Assembly: GCF_022012435.1 (NCBI RefSeq) | Contig: NZ_JAKLUA010000004.1 | Span: 513,753 to 577,752 of the forward strand | Reading direction: 5' to 3' | From: Bradyrhizobium zhengyangense | Lineage (GTDB): Bacteria; Pseudomonadota; Alphaproteobacteria; Rhizobiales; Xanthobacteraceae | DNA: 64,000 bases | Shown: positions 36,226 to 43,797 of the stretch, one piece after another | How positions within the stretch are numbered: the first letter of the stretch is position 1 | How the letters are laid out: every line of letters starts with the position of its first letter | Translations under genes and position numbers: made by a program | Notes under the pieces: model-generated | Database searches by the model: none | What the model was told of the DNA's origin: nothing | Seen by the model: only the letters and a program-made list of their open reading frames with translations

Positions 36226-37929
36226 CTAGTGGTGGTGGTGTTCGTCCGGCGGGCTGACGATGACCGTGCCGGCGGTCGGATCGAGGAACAGCGCGTCGTT
36301 GCGGAAGTCGTGGCTATGATCCTGATCGAAGTCGAACAGGTCCATGATCGATCCCGAGGTCGCATCGAACGAGCCGCCACCCAGACGCTTGCCGTGCAGC
36401 CAGTTATCCTCGATGAACCGCACGACGGAAGCCTGCGAGATGTAAGTGCGGCTCACGTGGTTGGTCTTGGCGTAGGGCGAGACCACGATGAAGGGAATGC
36501 GGGTGCCCGGACCGCAGCGACCGTTCACCGGCTTGCCGTTGAGGCCGTTCGGTGCCGGCTGCTTGGCCGAGCCGAGGCCGCACAGGCCCGGACCGTTGAC
36601 CTGATCGGCAGTCGGATCATAGGAGGCGCTCTTCGGCGTGAGGTATTGGTGGTCGTACCAGCCGTCGGAGTCGTCATAGGTGATGATGACGGCAGTCTCG
36701 CGCCATTCCGGCTGCTTCTGCAGGAAGTTGATCAACTCGACATTGCCGGCCTGCTCGTCGAGCGGGTCGGAATATCCGGCATGACCGTCCTGATAGGCCG
36801 GCATCTTGATGTAGGAGACGGCCGGGAGATGACCCGCCTTCACCGCAGCAAAGAAGTCCTCGAGATCGTAGGCGTGGTTGGCCGGATCGAGGGTCTTGTG
36901 GGCATCCGCATAGGTATGACCGATCGCGTGCACCGAGCTCGGCCGCGCATGAGTCCAGTTGGCGGTCGACTTGTAGTACTGAAACCAGGCGTGGTGCGGG
37001 ATGTAATCCGCAGTGGCGGCGCCCACGACGGTGGTCAAGGTGCTGCGGGCACAACCAGTCGTACCGTTGGCGTTCTTGAGCGTCAGATCGAAGCCGCCCA
37101 TGAAGCTGCCCCAGCTGATGTGCTCGTCATTGAGCAGATCGCCGATGTTCTTGCCATTCATCAGGACCGTGCTGGTCGTGCTCGAGCAGACGTCGTTGCC
37201 GGGATCGGTGTCGCCGATCAGAGTCAAGCCGCCCTGACCATCGGGAACGGTCTGCGTCGACGTGCCGACGATGTTCACGGCACCGTTGGTCTGACCCGCG
37301 ACCACTTCGAGCGCACCCGGGGTCGACGGGCCAAACGTGTCAGTCCAGGCATTGTCGCTCATGGCGAAATGCTGGGCGTAGTTCCAGAGAGCCGTGGTGG
37401 TGTTGCCGTCGAAATATCCCATCACCTGCCCGTTGGTGCCGAATGCGCCGGCGCCGCCGGCGGTGCCGCGGCCGGTGAATTTCGGGAACAGGTCTTCCTT
37501 GCCGTTGTCGACGGCCTGCTGCTCGGGCGTATAGGCGTGATTCTGCGAGCGCGTATTGGCCTGGGTGCGATCGAGCCGGAACGGATCGGTTGCGCCGGTG
37601 CCGTTGGCCGGATTGGTGTTCGGATTGTTCACCAGGAGATTGGCGTTGACGAGGTTGTTGACCTTCGGCGTATGCGGCTTTGGCACAAAGGGAATCGAGC
37701 CCGACGGATTGGCCGCATTCGGATAAGTCGCGAAATAATGGTCGAAGGAGCGGTTCTCGTTGAAGATGATCACGAGATGCTTGATCGGCGTTTCCGTATG
37801 GATGTGATGCGGATGGCGATGATCGCCATCGTGATCCCGGTCGAAGTCGTCGGCGAACACCGGAATGCTGCACGCAAGTGTCGTCGCGGCCGCGAAAATC
37901 GCAGCCGTCGTCAAAAATCTGGTTTTCAT
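36226..37929 (-). CDS. Secreted phosphoesterase (phospholipase C/AcpA-type acid phosphatase family)
   Basis: An exported hydrolase of 567 residues with a Sec signal ending near PVFA and a His-rich mature N-terminus (HRHPHHIHTETP). The family start IKHLVIIFNENRSFDHYFATYP includes the Asn/Glu metal and nucleophile region. Other metal ligands are expected in ITYDDSDGWYDH and IPFIVVSPYAK; the Asp/His set is present. Family members cleave phosphate esters, including phosphatidylcholine or other phosphomonoesters. The tail ends in four His. It precedes the di-haem peroxidase gene, an operon partner whose functional link is unclear. Confidence 0.88.
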   Translation of the reverse strand: MKTRFLTTAAIFAAATTLACSIPVFADDFDRDHDGDHRHPHHIHTETPIKHLVIIFNENRSFDHYFATYPNAANPSGSIPFVPKPHTPKVNNLVNANLLVNNPNTNPANGTGATDPFRLDRTQANTRSQNHAYTPEQQAVDNGKEDLFPKFTGRGTAGGAGAFGTNGQVMGYFDGNTTTALWNYAQHFAMSDNAWTDTFGPSTPGALEVVAGQTNGAVNIVGTSTQTVPDGQGGLTLIGDTDPGNDVCSSTTSTVLMNGKNIGDLLNDEHISWGSFMGGFDLTLKNANGTTGCARSTLTTVVGAATADYIPHHAWFQYYKSTANWTHARPSSVHAIGHTYADAHKTLDPANHAYDLEDFFAAVKAGHLPAVSYIKMPAYQDGHAGYSDPLDEQAGNVELINFLQKQPEWRETAVIITYDDSDGWYDHQYLTPKSASYDPTADQVNGPGLCGLGSAKQPAPNGLNGKPVNGRCGPGTRIPFIVVSPYAKTNHVSRTYISQASVVRFIEDNWLHGKRLGGGSFDATSGSIMDLFDFDQDHSHDFRNDALFLDPTAGTVIVSPPDEHHHH

Positions 37930-38115
37930 TTTTGTGCCCCGAAGGAGTGACGGGCGACCCTAACGATCACGAGTGACAGAGCTGTGTCAGTTTGACGCAA
38001 GAGACGCGTCGGGTAGGAACTGGGACAAAAAAGCGGACGGGACCAGGAAAGATTTGGCAGTTGTAATCCAAGGTCCAACAACGAGGCGCCGGGTCGAAAT
38101 CCAATGTGGCCGGGC

Positions 38116-38907
38116 CTATTCGGTGCGGATCGGCGTGTCCTTCAGCCCGTTATTATCGTAGGCCTTGCGCAGGGTGCCGTTCGTCACCGCCTCGTTCATG
38201 AATTTGGTGGCGAACGCCAGAGCCTGGCTATGGCCGAGCGGGACGGCAACGGCGGTGACCGTCTTCTTGAACGTCTCGTCCAGCACCTTTGTCCCCGGGA
38301 GCTTTTGCGCCATCTTGTTGAGCTGGTCGCGCGATAGCGCGAAGGCATCGATCTCGCCGCTCTTCAGAAGGCCGAAGATTTCGTCGTAGGTCTGATAACC
38401 CGTGACCTTCGCATTCTTCAGATGCGCAACAGCGCCGCGCATCGTCGTCGTCGCGTTGACCGCTGCGACCTTGATGCCGGGTTGGTCGAGCGTGGCGAAA
38501 TTGGTGACCGCCGAACCCACCTTGACGATGTATGTGGCGTCCGCGACCTCGTAGATCGGACCGAACATCATCCGGATCTCGCGCTCGGGATCTTTCGGCA
38601 ACCAGGTGACGTCCCAGGCACCCTTGCCAGCCGCATCGGTGATCTGTCCGGAATTCTGGTATGCGACGTAGTCGACGGGCACGCCGAGCTGCGCGGCCAT
38701 CTCCTTGCCGAGATCGACGGGCACGCCGGCATAGCCGGCTTCGGTCTTGGTCGACCAGGACGCTCCACCCGCCGGGCTGATCGCGATCGCGACCCGCAGC
38801 TTGCCGGTCGGCGCGATCTCGTCTTTCAGGCCATCGGCTAGCGCGGGCACAGCGACCACAGCGGCAAGAGCAAGGACCGCGCAGGCCGACCAGAATGGCG
38901 TTGGCAT
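38116..38907 (-). CDS. Amino-acid-type ABC transporter substrate-binding protein (orphan)
   Basis: A periplasmic binding protein of 263 residues of the SBP_bac_3 family, with a Sec signal (ALAAVVAVPALADG). It has the characteristic APTGKLRVAIAISPAGG start, YAGVPVDLGKEMAAQLGVPV and LKSGEIDAFALSRDQLNK. Such proteins bind amino acids or related compounds. No permease or ATPase lies next to it, so it must use a transporter coded elsewhere or act in sensing. It is expressed from the gap upstream of the efflux operon, in the opposite direction. Confidence 0.9.
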   Translation of the reverse strand: MPTPFWSACAVLALAAVVAVPALADGLKDEIAPTGKLRVAIAISPAGGASWSTKTEAGYAGVPVDLGKEMAAQLGVPVDYVAYQNSGQITDAAGKGAWDVTWLPKDPEREIRMMFGPIYEVADATYIVKVGSAVTNFATLDQPGIKVAAVNATTTMRGAVAHLKNAKVTGYQTYDEIFGLLKSGEIDAFALSRDQLNKMAQKLPGTKVLDETFKKTVTAVAVPLGHSQALAFATKFMNEAVTNGTLRKAYDNNGLKDTPIRTE

Positions 38908-39160
38908 GTCATTGTCTCCTCGCGTTTCCTCTTGTGTCGCCCGATTGCCTGAAGTCGGTCCTCGCGCCTGGGCGTGCGGCCTTTGACATAATTCTGGTCG
39001 ATCATGCGCTCGGTGAAAAGCGATTTGTCATGGCAGAACTGTCAAAGGCCTCGCCGCTGTTTGCAGTGCAAGGGCTGTGACTACCATGGCTATGGTGTTC
39101 CACGGCCGGGCATTTGTTGGTAGCCTGCCGCACCGACAGACAATCATCGGGGACCACCGA

Positions 39161-40354
39161 ATGACCTCAGCGAATCCCGCTCTTCCCGCAAGATTTCATC
39201 GCGCGTGGAGACATATCGGGCGGGCCCTGGCCGCCTCGGCGGCCGTGATTGCGTTGGCCGGCTGCGAGGACAAGAACGCCTACGTGGCGCCGCCGCCGCC
39301 GAAGGTGGACGTCGCCACACCCATACAGCGCCCCGTCACGCGCTATGTCGAAGCCACCGGCAACACCGCGCCGATCAAGAGCGTCGATCTCGTCGCGCGC
39401 GTGCAGGGTTTTCTGCAAACGATCGACTACACCGATGGCACCTTCGTCAAGCAGGGCACCCAGCTGTTCACGATCGAGCCCGAGACCTACAAGCTGAAGC
39501 TGGAGCAGGCACAGGCAGCCGAGGCCGGCGCGCAGGCCTCGCTCAAGCAGGCTGAGGCCGACTACAAGCGGCAGGTCGACCTCGTGCAGCGCCAGGCAGT
39601 CTCGCAGGCGACGCTCGACACCTCGACATCGACTCGCGACAACGCCCAGGCCAACCTCCAGCAGGCCCAGGCCAACACCAAGATCGCGGAGCTCAACTAC
39701 AGCTACACTAAAGTGAGCGCGCCTTTCGACGGCATCGTCAGCGCGCATCTGGTCTCGATCGGGGAGCTCGTCGGCGCCTCCTCCCCGACGCAGCTTGCGA
39801 CCATTGTTGCCATGGACCCGATCTGGGTCAACTTCACCGTCAACGAGCAAGACGTGCTGCGCATTCGCGCCGAGGCGCAACGCCGCGGACTGACCCCCGC
39901 CGACCTCAAGCAATTTCCGATCGAGGTCGGCCTCCAGACCGAGACCGGCTATCCGCATGAGGGCAAGCTCGACTATGTCGCGCCGACCCTCAACACATCG
40001 ACCGGCACGCTCGCCGTGCGCGGCGTCGTCCCCAACGACAAGCGGGTGCTGCTCCCCGGCTATTTCGTCCGGGTCCGCGTCCCCTTCGACCAGGACAAGA
40101 ACGCCCTGCTCGTCCCCGACACCGCGCTCGGCAGCGACCAGGGCGGCCGCTATCTGCTGGTGGTCAACAAGGACAACGTCGTCGAACAGCGCAAGGTGCA
40201 GATCGGCCCGACCGACAATGGCCTGCGCGTGATCGAGAGCGGCCTGCAGCCCGACGACCGCGTGGTCATTTCGGGGCTGCTGCGCGTGATCCCGGGCCAG
40301 AAGATCGACCCGCAACAGACCAAGATCGAGCAGCCGCAGGCGTCTGCCAAGTAG
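39161..40354 (+). CDS. RND efflux periplasmic adaptor (membrane fusion lipoprotein)
   Basis: An adaptor of 397 residues that links an RND pump to an outer-membrane channel. It carries a lipoprotein signal with lipobox LAGC (Cys35). Then come a lipoyl-like half (KSVDLVARVQGFLQTIDYTDG), a coiled-coil hairpin rich in Gln, Ala and Lys (about residues 110-175) and beta-barrel domains ending with LLPGYFVRVRVPFDQDKNAL and DDRVVISGLLRVIPGQKI. ATG 39161 follows GGGGACC. The frame is open 28 codons upstream without a signal. The permease gene starts 12 bp after the stop. No outer-membrane factor gene is adjacent. Confidence 0.93.
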   Translation: MTSANPALPARFHRAWRHIGRALAASAAVIALAGCEDKNAYVAPPPPKVDVATPIQRPVTRYVEATGNTAPIKSVDLVARVQGFLQTIDYTDGTFVKQGTQLFTIEPETYKLKLEQAQAAEAGAQASLKQAEADYKRQVDLVQRQAVSQATLDTSTSTRDNAQANLQQAQANTKIAELNYSYTKVSAPFDGIVSAHLVSIGELVGASSPTQLATIVAMDPIWVNFTVNEQDVLRIRAEAQRRGLTPADLKQFPIEVGLQTETGYPHEGKLDYVAPTLNTSTGTLAVRGVVPNDKRVLLPGYFVRVRVPFDQDKNALLVPDTALGSDQGGRYLLVVNKDNVVEQRKVQIGPTDNGLRVIESGLQPDDRVVISGLLRVIPGQKIDPQQTKIEQPQASAK

Positions 40355-40366
40355 GAGCGCCGGCCC

Positions 40367-43300
40367 ATGATCTCCAAATTCTTCATCGAGCGGCCGGTCC
40401 TGTCGAACGTCATCGCGCTCCTGATGATCCTGATCGGCGGCGTGGCGCTGTTCAACCTCGCGATCGCGCAATATCCTGATGTGGTTCCGCCGACAGTGCA
40501 GGTGACGACCCGCTATCCCGGCGCCAGCGCCAAGACCGTGATCGACACCGTCGCGCTGCCGATCGAGCAGCAGGTCAACGGCGTCGAGGACATGCTCTAC
40601 ATGCAGTCCTACAGCGGCTCCGACGGCACCTACACGCTGACCGTGACCTTCAAGATCGGAACGGATCTGAACTTCGCGCAGGTGCTGGTACAGAACCGCG
40701 TCTCCAGCGCGCTGTCGCAGCTGCCGCAGTCGGTGCAGAATCAGGGCGTTACCGTCCAGAAAAAATCGACGTCGATCCTGCTGTTCGTGACGCTGACCTC
40801 GCCGGATTCCCGGTTCGACAGCCTTTACCTCAGCAACTACGCCACCATCAACATCCGCGACGAGCTGTCCCGCCTGCCCGGCGTCGGCAACGTCACGGTG
40901 TTCGGCGCCGGCCAGTATTCGATGCGGATCTGGCTCGATCCGAACAAGCTGCAGGCGCGCGGGCTCGTGCCGCAGGATGTCATCCAGGCGATCCAGCAGC
41001 AGAGCCAGCAGGTCTCGGCCGGACAGGTCGGCGCGCCGCCGACGCCGCCGGGACAGGCGTTCCAGTACACGCTCAACGTCAACGGCCGGCTCGACGACAC
41101 CGGCCAGTTCGAGAACATCATCGTCAAGACGGGCGCAAGCGGCGACGTCACGCGCGTGCGCGACGTCGGCTGGGTCGAGCTCGGCGCGCAGACCTACAGC
41201 CAGATCTTCTCCCTCAACAGGCAGCCCGCCACCGGCATCGGCGTGTTCCAGTCGCCCGGCGCCAACGCGCTTCAAGTCGAACAGGCCGTCGAGAAGAAGA
41301 TGGTCGAGCTCGCCAAGCGCTTTCCGGAAGGAATCAAGTACGACACGCCATTCGATACCACCAAATTCGTCGATGCCTCGGTGCATGAGGTCTACATGAC
41401 CCTGATCGAGGCCGGCCTCCTCGTGCTGGTCGTGATCCTCGTGTTCCTGCAGGACTGGCGCGCGATGCTGGTGCCGGCGACCACGGTGCCTGTCACCATC
41501 ATCGGCGCCTTTGCCGCGATGGCGGCTCTCGGTTTCACCATCAACATGTCGACGCTGTTTGCGATCGTGCTCGCGATCGGCATCGTCGTCGACGATGCTA
41601 TCGTCGTGGTGGAAGGCGCCGCCCACAATATCGAGCAGGGCATGAACGGGCACGACGCCGCGATCAGGGCGATGGACCAGCTGTTCGCGCCGATCGTCGG
41701 CATCACCCTGGTGCTGATCTCGGTGTTCCTGCCCGCTTCGTTCCTCGCCGGCCTCACCGGGCGGATCTATTCGCAGTTCGCGCTGGTGATTGCGGCAACC
41801 GCGCTGTTGTCCGCCATCAACGCGGCCACCTTGAAGCCGACGCAATGCGCGCTGTGGCTGCGGCCGACGGTGCCGCCGGAGCAACGCAACTTCTTCTACC
41901 GCGGCTTCAACGCCGTCTATGACAGGGTCGAGCGGGGCTACACGCGGCTGATCACGTTTCTGGTGAAGCACGCAACGATCTCTGTCGCGTTCGCACTCCT
42001 TGTGATCGGGCTCAGCGGCTACGGCCTGTCGCGGGTGCCGACCGGCTTCCTGCCGATCGAGGACCAGGGCTATTTGATCGCAGCCGTGCAGCTGCCCGAT
42101 GGCGCCTCGCTGGAGCGAACCCAGAAGGTGCTCGACAAGGCAGCCGACCTCATCAAGGACACGCCCGGCGTCCAGCAGGTCATCACCATCGCCGGCATCT
42201 CCGCCCTCGACAACAGCGCGAGCCTTGCCAATGCGGGCGTCGCCTACATCATCCTGAAGGACTGGTCGGCACGCGGCAAAGGCGAGGATCTGCGCTCGCT
42301 GGTCTATGGCCTCAATGACAAGGTCGCCAACATCATGGAGGCGCGCACGCTGGTGCTGCCGCCGCCGCCGATCCAGGGCATTGGCAATGCGGCCGGCTTC
42401 TCGATGCAGGTCGAACTCCGTGACGGCAACAGCGATTTCGCCAAGCTGCAGGCCATCACCGGCGCGATGGTCTCCAACGCCCAGAGCCAGAGCGCGCTGC
42501 AGCGTGTCTCGTCCTCGTTCCGCTCGGCGGTCCCGCAATTCAATGTCGAGATCGACCGCGTCAAGACCCAGACGCTGCACGTCACGACGGATGCCGTGTT
42601 CTCGGCGTTGTCGACCTATCTCGGCTCGTCCTTCGTCAACCAGTTCAACAAGTTCGGCCGCGTGTTCCAGGTCTACACCCAGGCCGATCCGGCCTTCCGC
42701 GTCACCGAGCGCGACATCGCCAACATGCAGGTGCGCAACCAGAACGGCGACATGATCCCGATCGGCACCGTCGCCACCATCACGCCCGTGACGGGACCCT
42801 CGCTGATCAGCCTCTACAATCTCTATCCGTCCTCCACCATCGTCGGCCTGCCGGCGCAGGGCTATTCGTCTGGCCAGGCGCTGGAGCTGATGGAGGAGAT
42901 CGGCGACAAGACGCTGCCGCCGGGTACCGGTTTCGAATGGACCGCGATGTCCTACCAGGAGAAGGCGGTCTCCAACCAGATCTACTGGGTGTTCGGCCTT
43001 GCCATGCTGCTGGTCTATCTCGTGCTCGCCGGCCAGTATGAGAGCTGGTACGCGCCGATCTCGGTGATCCTCGCCGTGCCGCTGTCGCTGCTCGGGCCGA
43101 TGCTGATCCTCTCGGCCCTCAAGATCGACAACAACCTCTATTGCCAGATCGGCCTAATCCTCTTGATCGCGCTGTCGGCCAAGAACGCGATCCTGATCGT
43201 CGAGGTCGGGCTCGAGCTGCACGGCCGCGACGGCAAGCCGGTCATCGAATCCGCGATCGAGGCGGCGCGCGCCCGCTTCCGCCCGATCCTGATGACATCG

Positions 43301-43522
43301 TTCGCCTTCATCCTCGGCGTGGTGCCGCTGGTGATCGCGACCGGCGCCGGCGCCAGCGCGCGCAAGTCTATCGGCATCACCGTGTTCTCGGGCATGCTGG
43401 CCTCGACCTGCCTGGCCGTGCTGTTCGTGCCGGCCTTCTTCGTGGTGGTGCAGCGGTTCGAGAACTGGCGCGCCTCGAAGAAGGCACCGAAGGCGGTGGC
43501 CGCGGCGGAGGTGAAGTCCTAA
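40367..43522 (+). CDS. RND multidrug efflux permease (HAE1/AcrB type)
   Basis: A proton-driven inner-membrane pump of 1051 residues, full AcrB length. It starts MISKFFIERPVLSNVIALLM. The proton relay Asp pair is in AIGIVVDDAIVVVEGA and the partner Lys in LSAKNAILIVEV. Two large periplasmic loops are in the expected places (after helix 1 and helix 7). A C-terminal Lys/Ala-rich tail closes it. With the lipoprotein adaptor upstream it should form a tripartite efflux complex, but the channel component must be coded elsewhere. A hairpin repeat follows the stop. Confidence 0.95.
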   Translation: MISKFFIERPVLSNVIALLMILIGGVALFNLAIAQYPDVVPPTVQVTTRYPGASAKTVIDTVALPIEQQVNGVEDMLYMQSYSGSDGTYTLTVTFKIGTDLNFAQVLVQNRVSSALSQLPQSVQNQGVTVQKKSTSILLFVTLTSPDSRFDSLYLSNYATINIRDELSRLPGVGNVTVFGAGQYSMRIWLDPNKLQARGLVPQDVIQAIQQQSQQVSAGQVGAPPTPPGQAFQYTLNVNGRLDDTGQFENIIVKTGASGDVTRVRDVGWVELGAQTYSQIFSLNRQPATGIGVFQSPGANALQVEQAVEKKMVELAKRFPEGIKYDTPFDTTKFVDASVHEVYMTLIEAGLLVLVVILVFLQDWRAMLVPATTVPVTIIGAFAAMAALGFTINMSTLFAIVLAIGIVVDDAIVVVEGAAHNIEQGMNGHDAAIRAMDQLFAPIVGITLVLISVFLPASFLAGLTGRIYSQFALVIAATALLSAINAATLKPTQCALWLRPTVPPEQRNFFYRGFNAVYDRVERGYTRLITFLVKHATISVAFALLVIGLSGYGLSRVPTGFLPIEDQGYLIAAVQLPDGASLERTQKVLDKAADLIKDTPGVQQVITIAGISALDNSASLANAGVAYIILKDWSARGKGEDLRSLVYGLNDKVANIMEARTLVLPPPPIQGIGNAAGFSMQVELRDGNSDFAKLQAITGAMVSNAQSQSALQRVSSSFRSAVPQFNVEIDRVKTQTLHVTTDAVFSALSTYLGSSFVNQFNKFGRVFQVYTQADPAFRVTERDIANMQVRNQNGDMIPIGTVATITPVTGPSLISLYNLYPSSTIVGLPAQGYSSGQALELMEEIGDKTLPPGTGFEWTAMSYQEKAVSNQIYWVFGLAMLLVYLVLAGQYESWYAPISVILAVPLSLLGPMLILSALKIDNNLYCQIGLILLIALSAKNAILIVEVGLELHGRDGKPVIESAIEAARARFRPILMTSFAFILGVVPLVIATGAGASARKSIGITVFSGMLASTCLAVLFVPAFFVVVQRFENWRASKKAPKAVAAAEVKS

Positions 43523-43620
43523 AAACAACCCCATGCACAGTAGACATGGGGTTGAAAAAGCGCGAGATATTCGATTTTGCCGAAAATTGCTTGCGCCGTC
43601 GGGCAAAACACCGGCATAAT
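43521..43620. repeat. ~100-bp interspersed repeat, copy A
   Basis: The sequence starts AAAACAACCCCATGCACAG and ends with CGTCGGGCAAAACACCGGC (43597-43615). It aligns along its length with copy B at 46179-46281: same AAAACAACCC start, a central ATTTTGC/CTTTGCCGA region and a 19-nt identical end. The two copies point the same way and bracket the Kef-type antiporter gene. Confidence 0.8.
43526..43554. terminator. Hairpin at the start of repeat copy A, probable terminator
   Basis: A perfect 10-bp inverted repeat (CAACCCCATG and its complement) with a 9-nt loop begins 3 bp after the RND permease stop. Read on the minus strand it is followed by a GTTTTT run, as in an intrinsic terminator. It may therefore stop transcripts of the antiporter gene, with structure for the efflux transcript on the other side. 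In copy B the pairing is degraded. Confidence 0.5.
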
Positions 43621-43664
43621 GGCATCATGGGGGCGTGCGTGAGGTGTCCCTACCCACTCACCCC

Positions 43665-43779
43665 GTCATTGCGAGCGCAGCGAAGCAATCCAGAGTCTCT
43701 CCGTGGAAGCAGTCTGGATTGCTTCGTCGCATCAGCGCAAAATTGCTACGCAATTTTGTCGCGAGCTCCTCGTAATGAC
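43665..43779. repeat. Interspersed palindromic repeat, GTCATTGCGAGCGCAGCGAAG type (copy 2)
   Basis: It begins GTCATTGCGAGCGCAGCGAAG and continues with AATCCAG, facing CTGGATTGCTTCG. The right arm contains an inserted inner palindrome (GCAAAATTGC with its partner). It ends CGTAATGAC. It is related to 12659-12737 and fills the gap between repeat copy A and the antiporter stop. Confidence 0.75.
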
Positions 43780-43797
43780 GGAGGATGCAGTACCCGC

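Noticed and set aside
36229..37950. A 573-codon plus-strand frame opposite the secreted phosphoesterase.
   Set aside because: It is composed of Arg/Val/Gly-rich sequence without domains, while the other strand codes a complete family protein with signal peptide and active-site motifs.
39167..42580. A 1137-codon open frame on the minus strand opposite the RND adaptor and permease genes.
   Set aside because: It is the antisense shadow of two clear genes, rich in Arg, Asp, His and Leu with no family motif. Long antisense frames are expected at this G+C.
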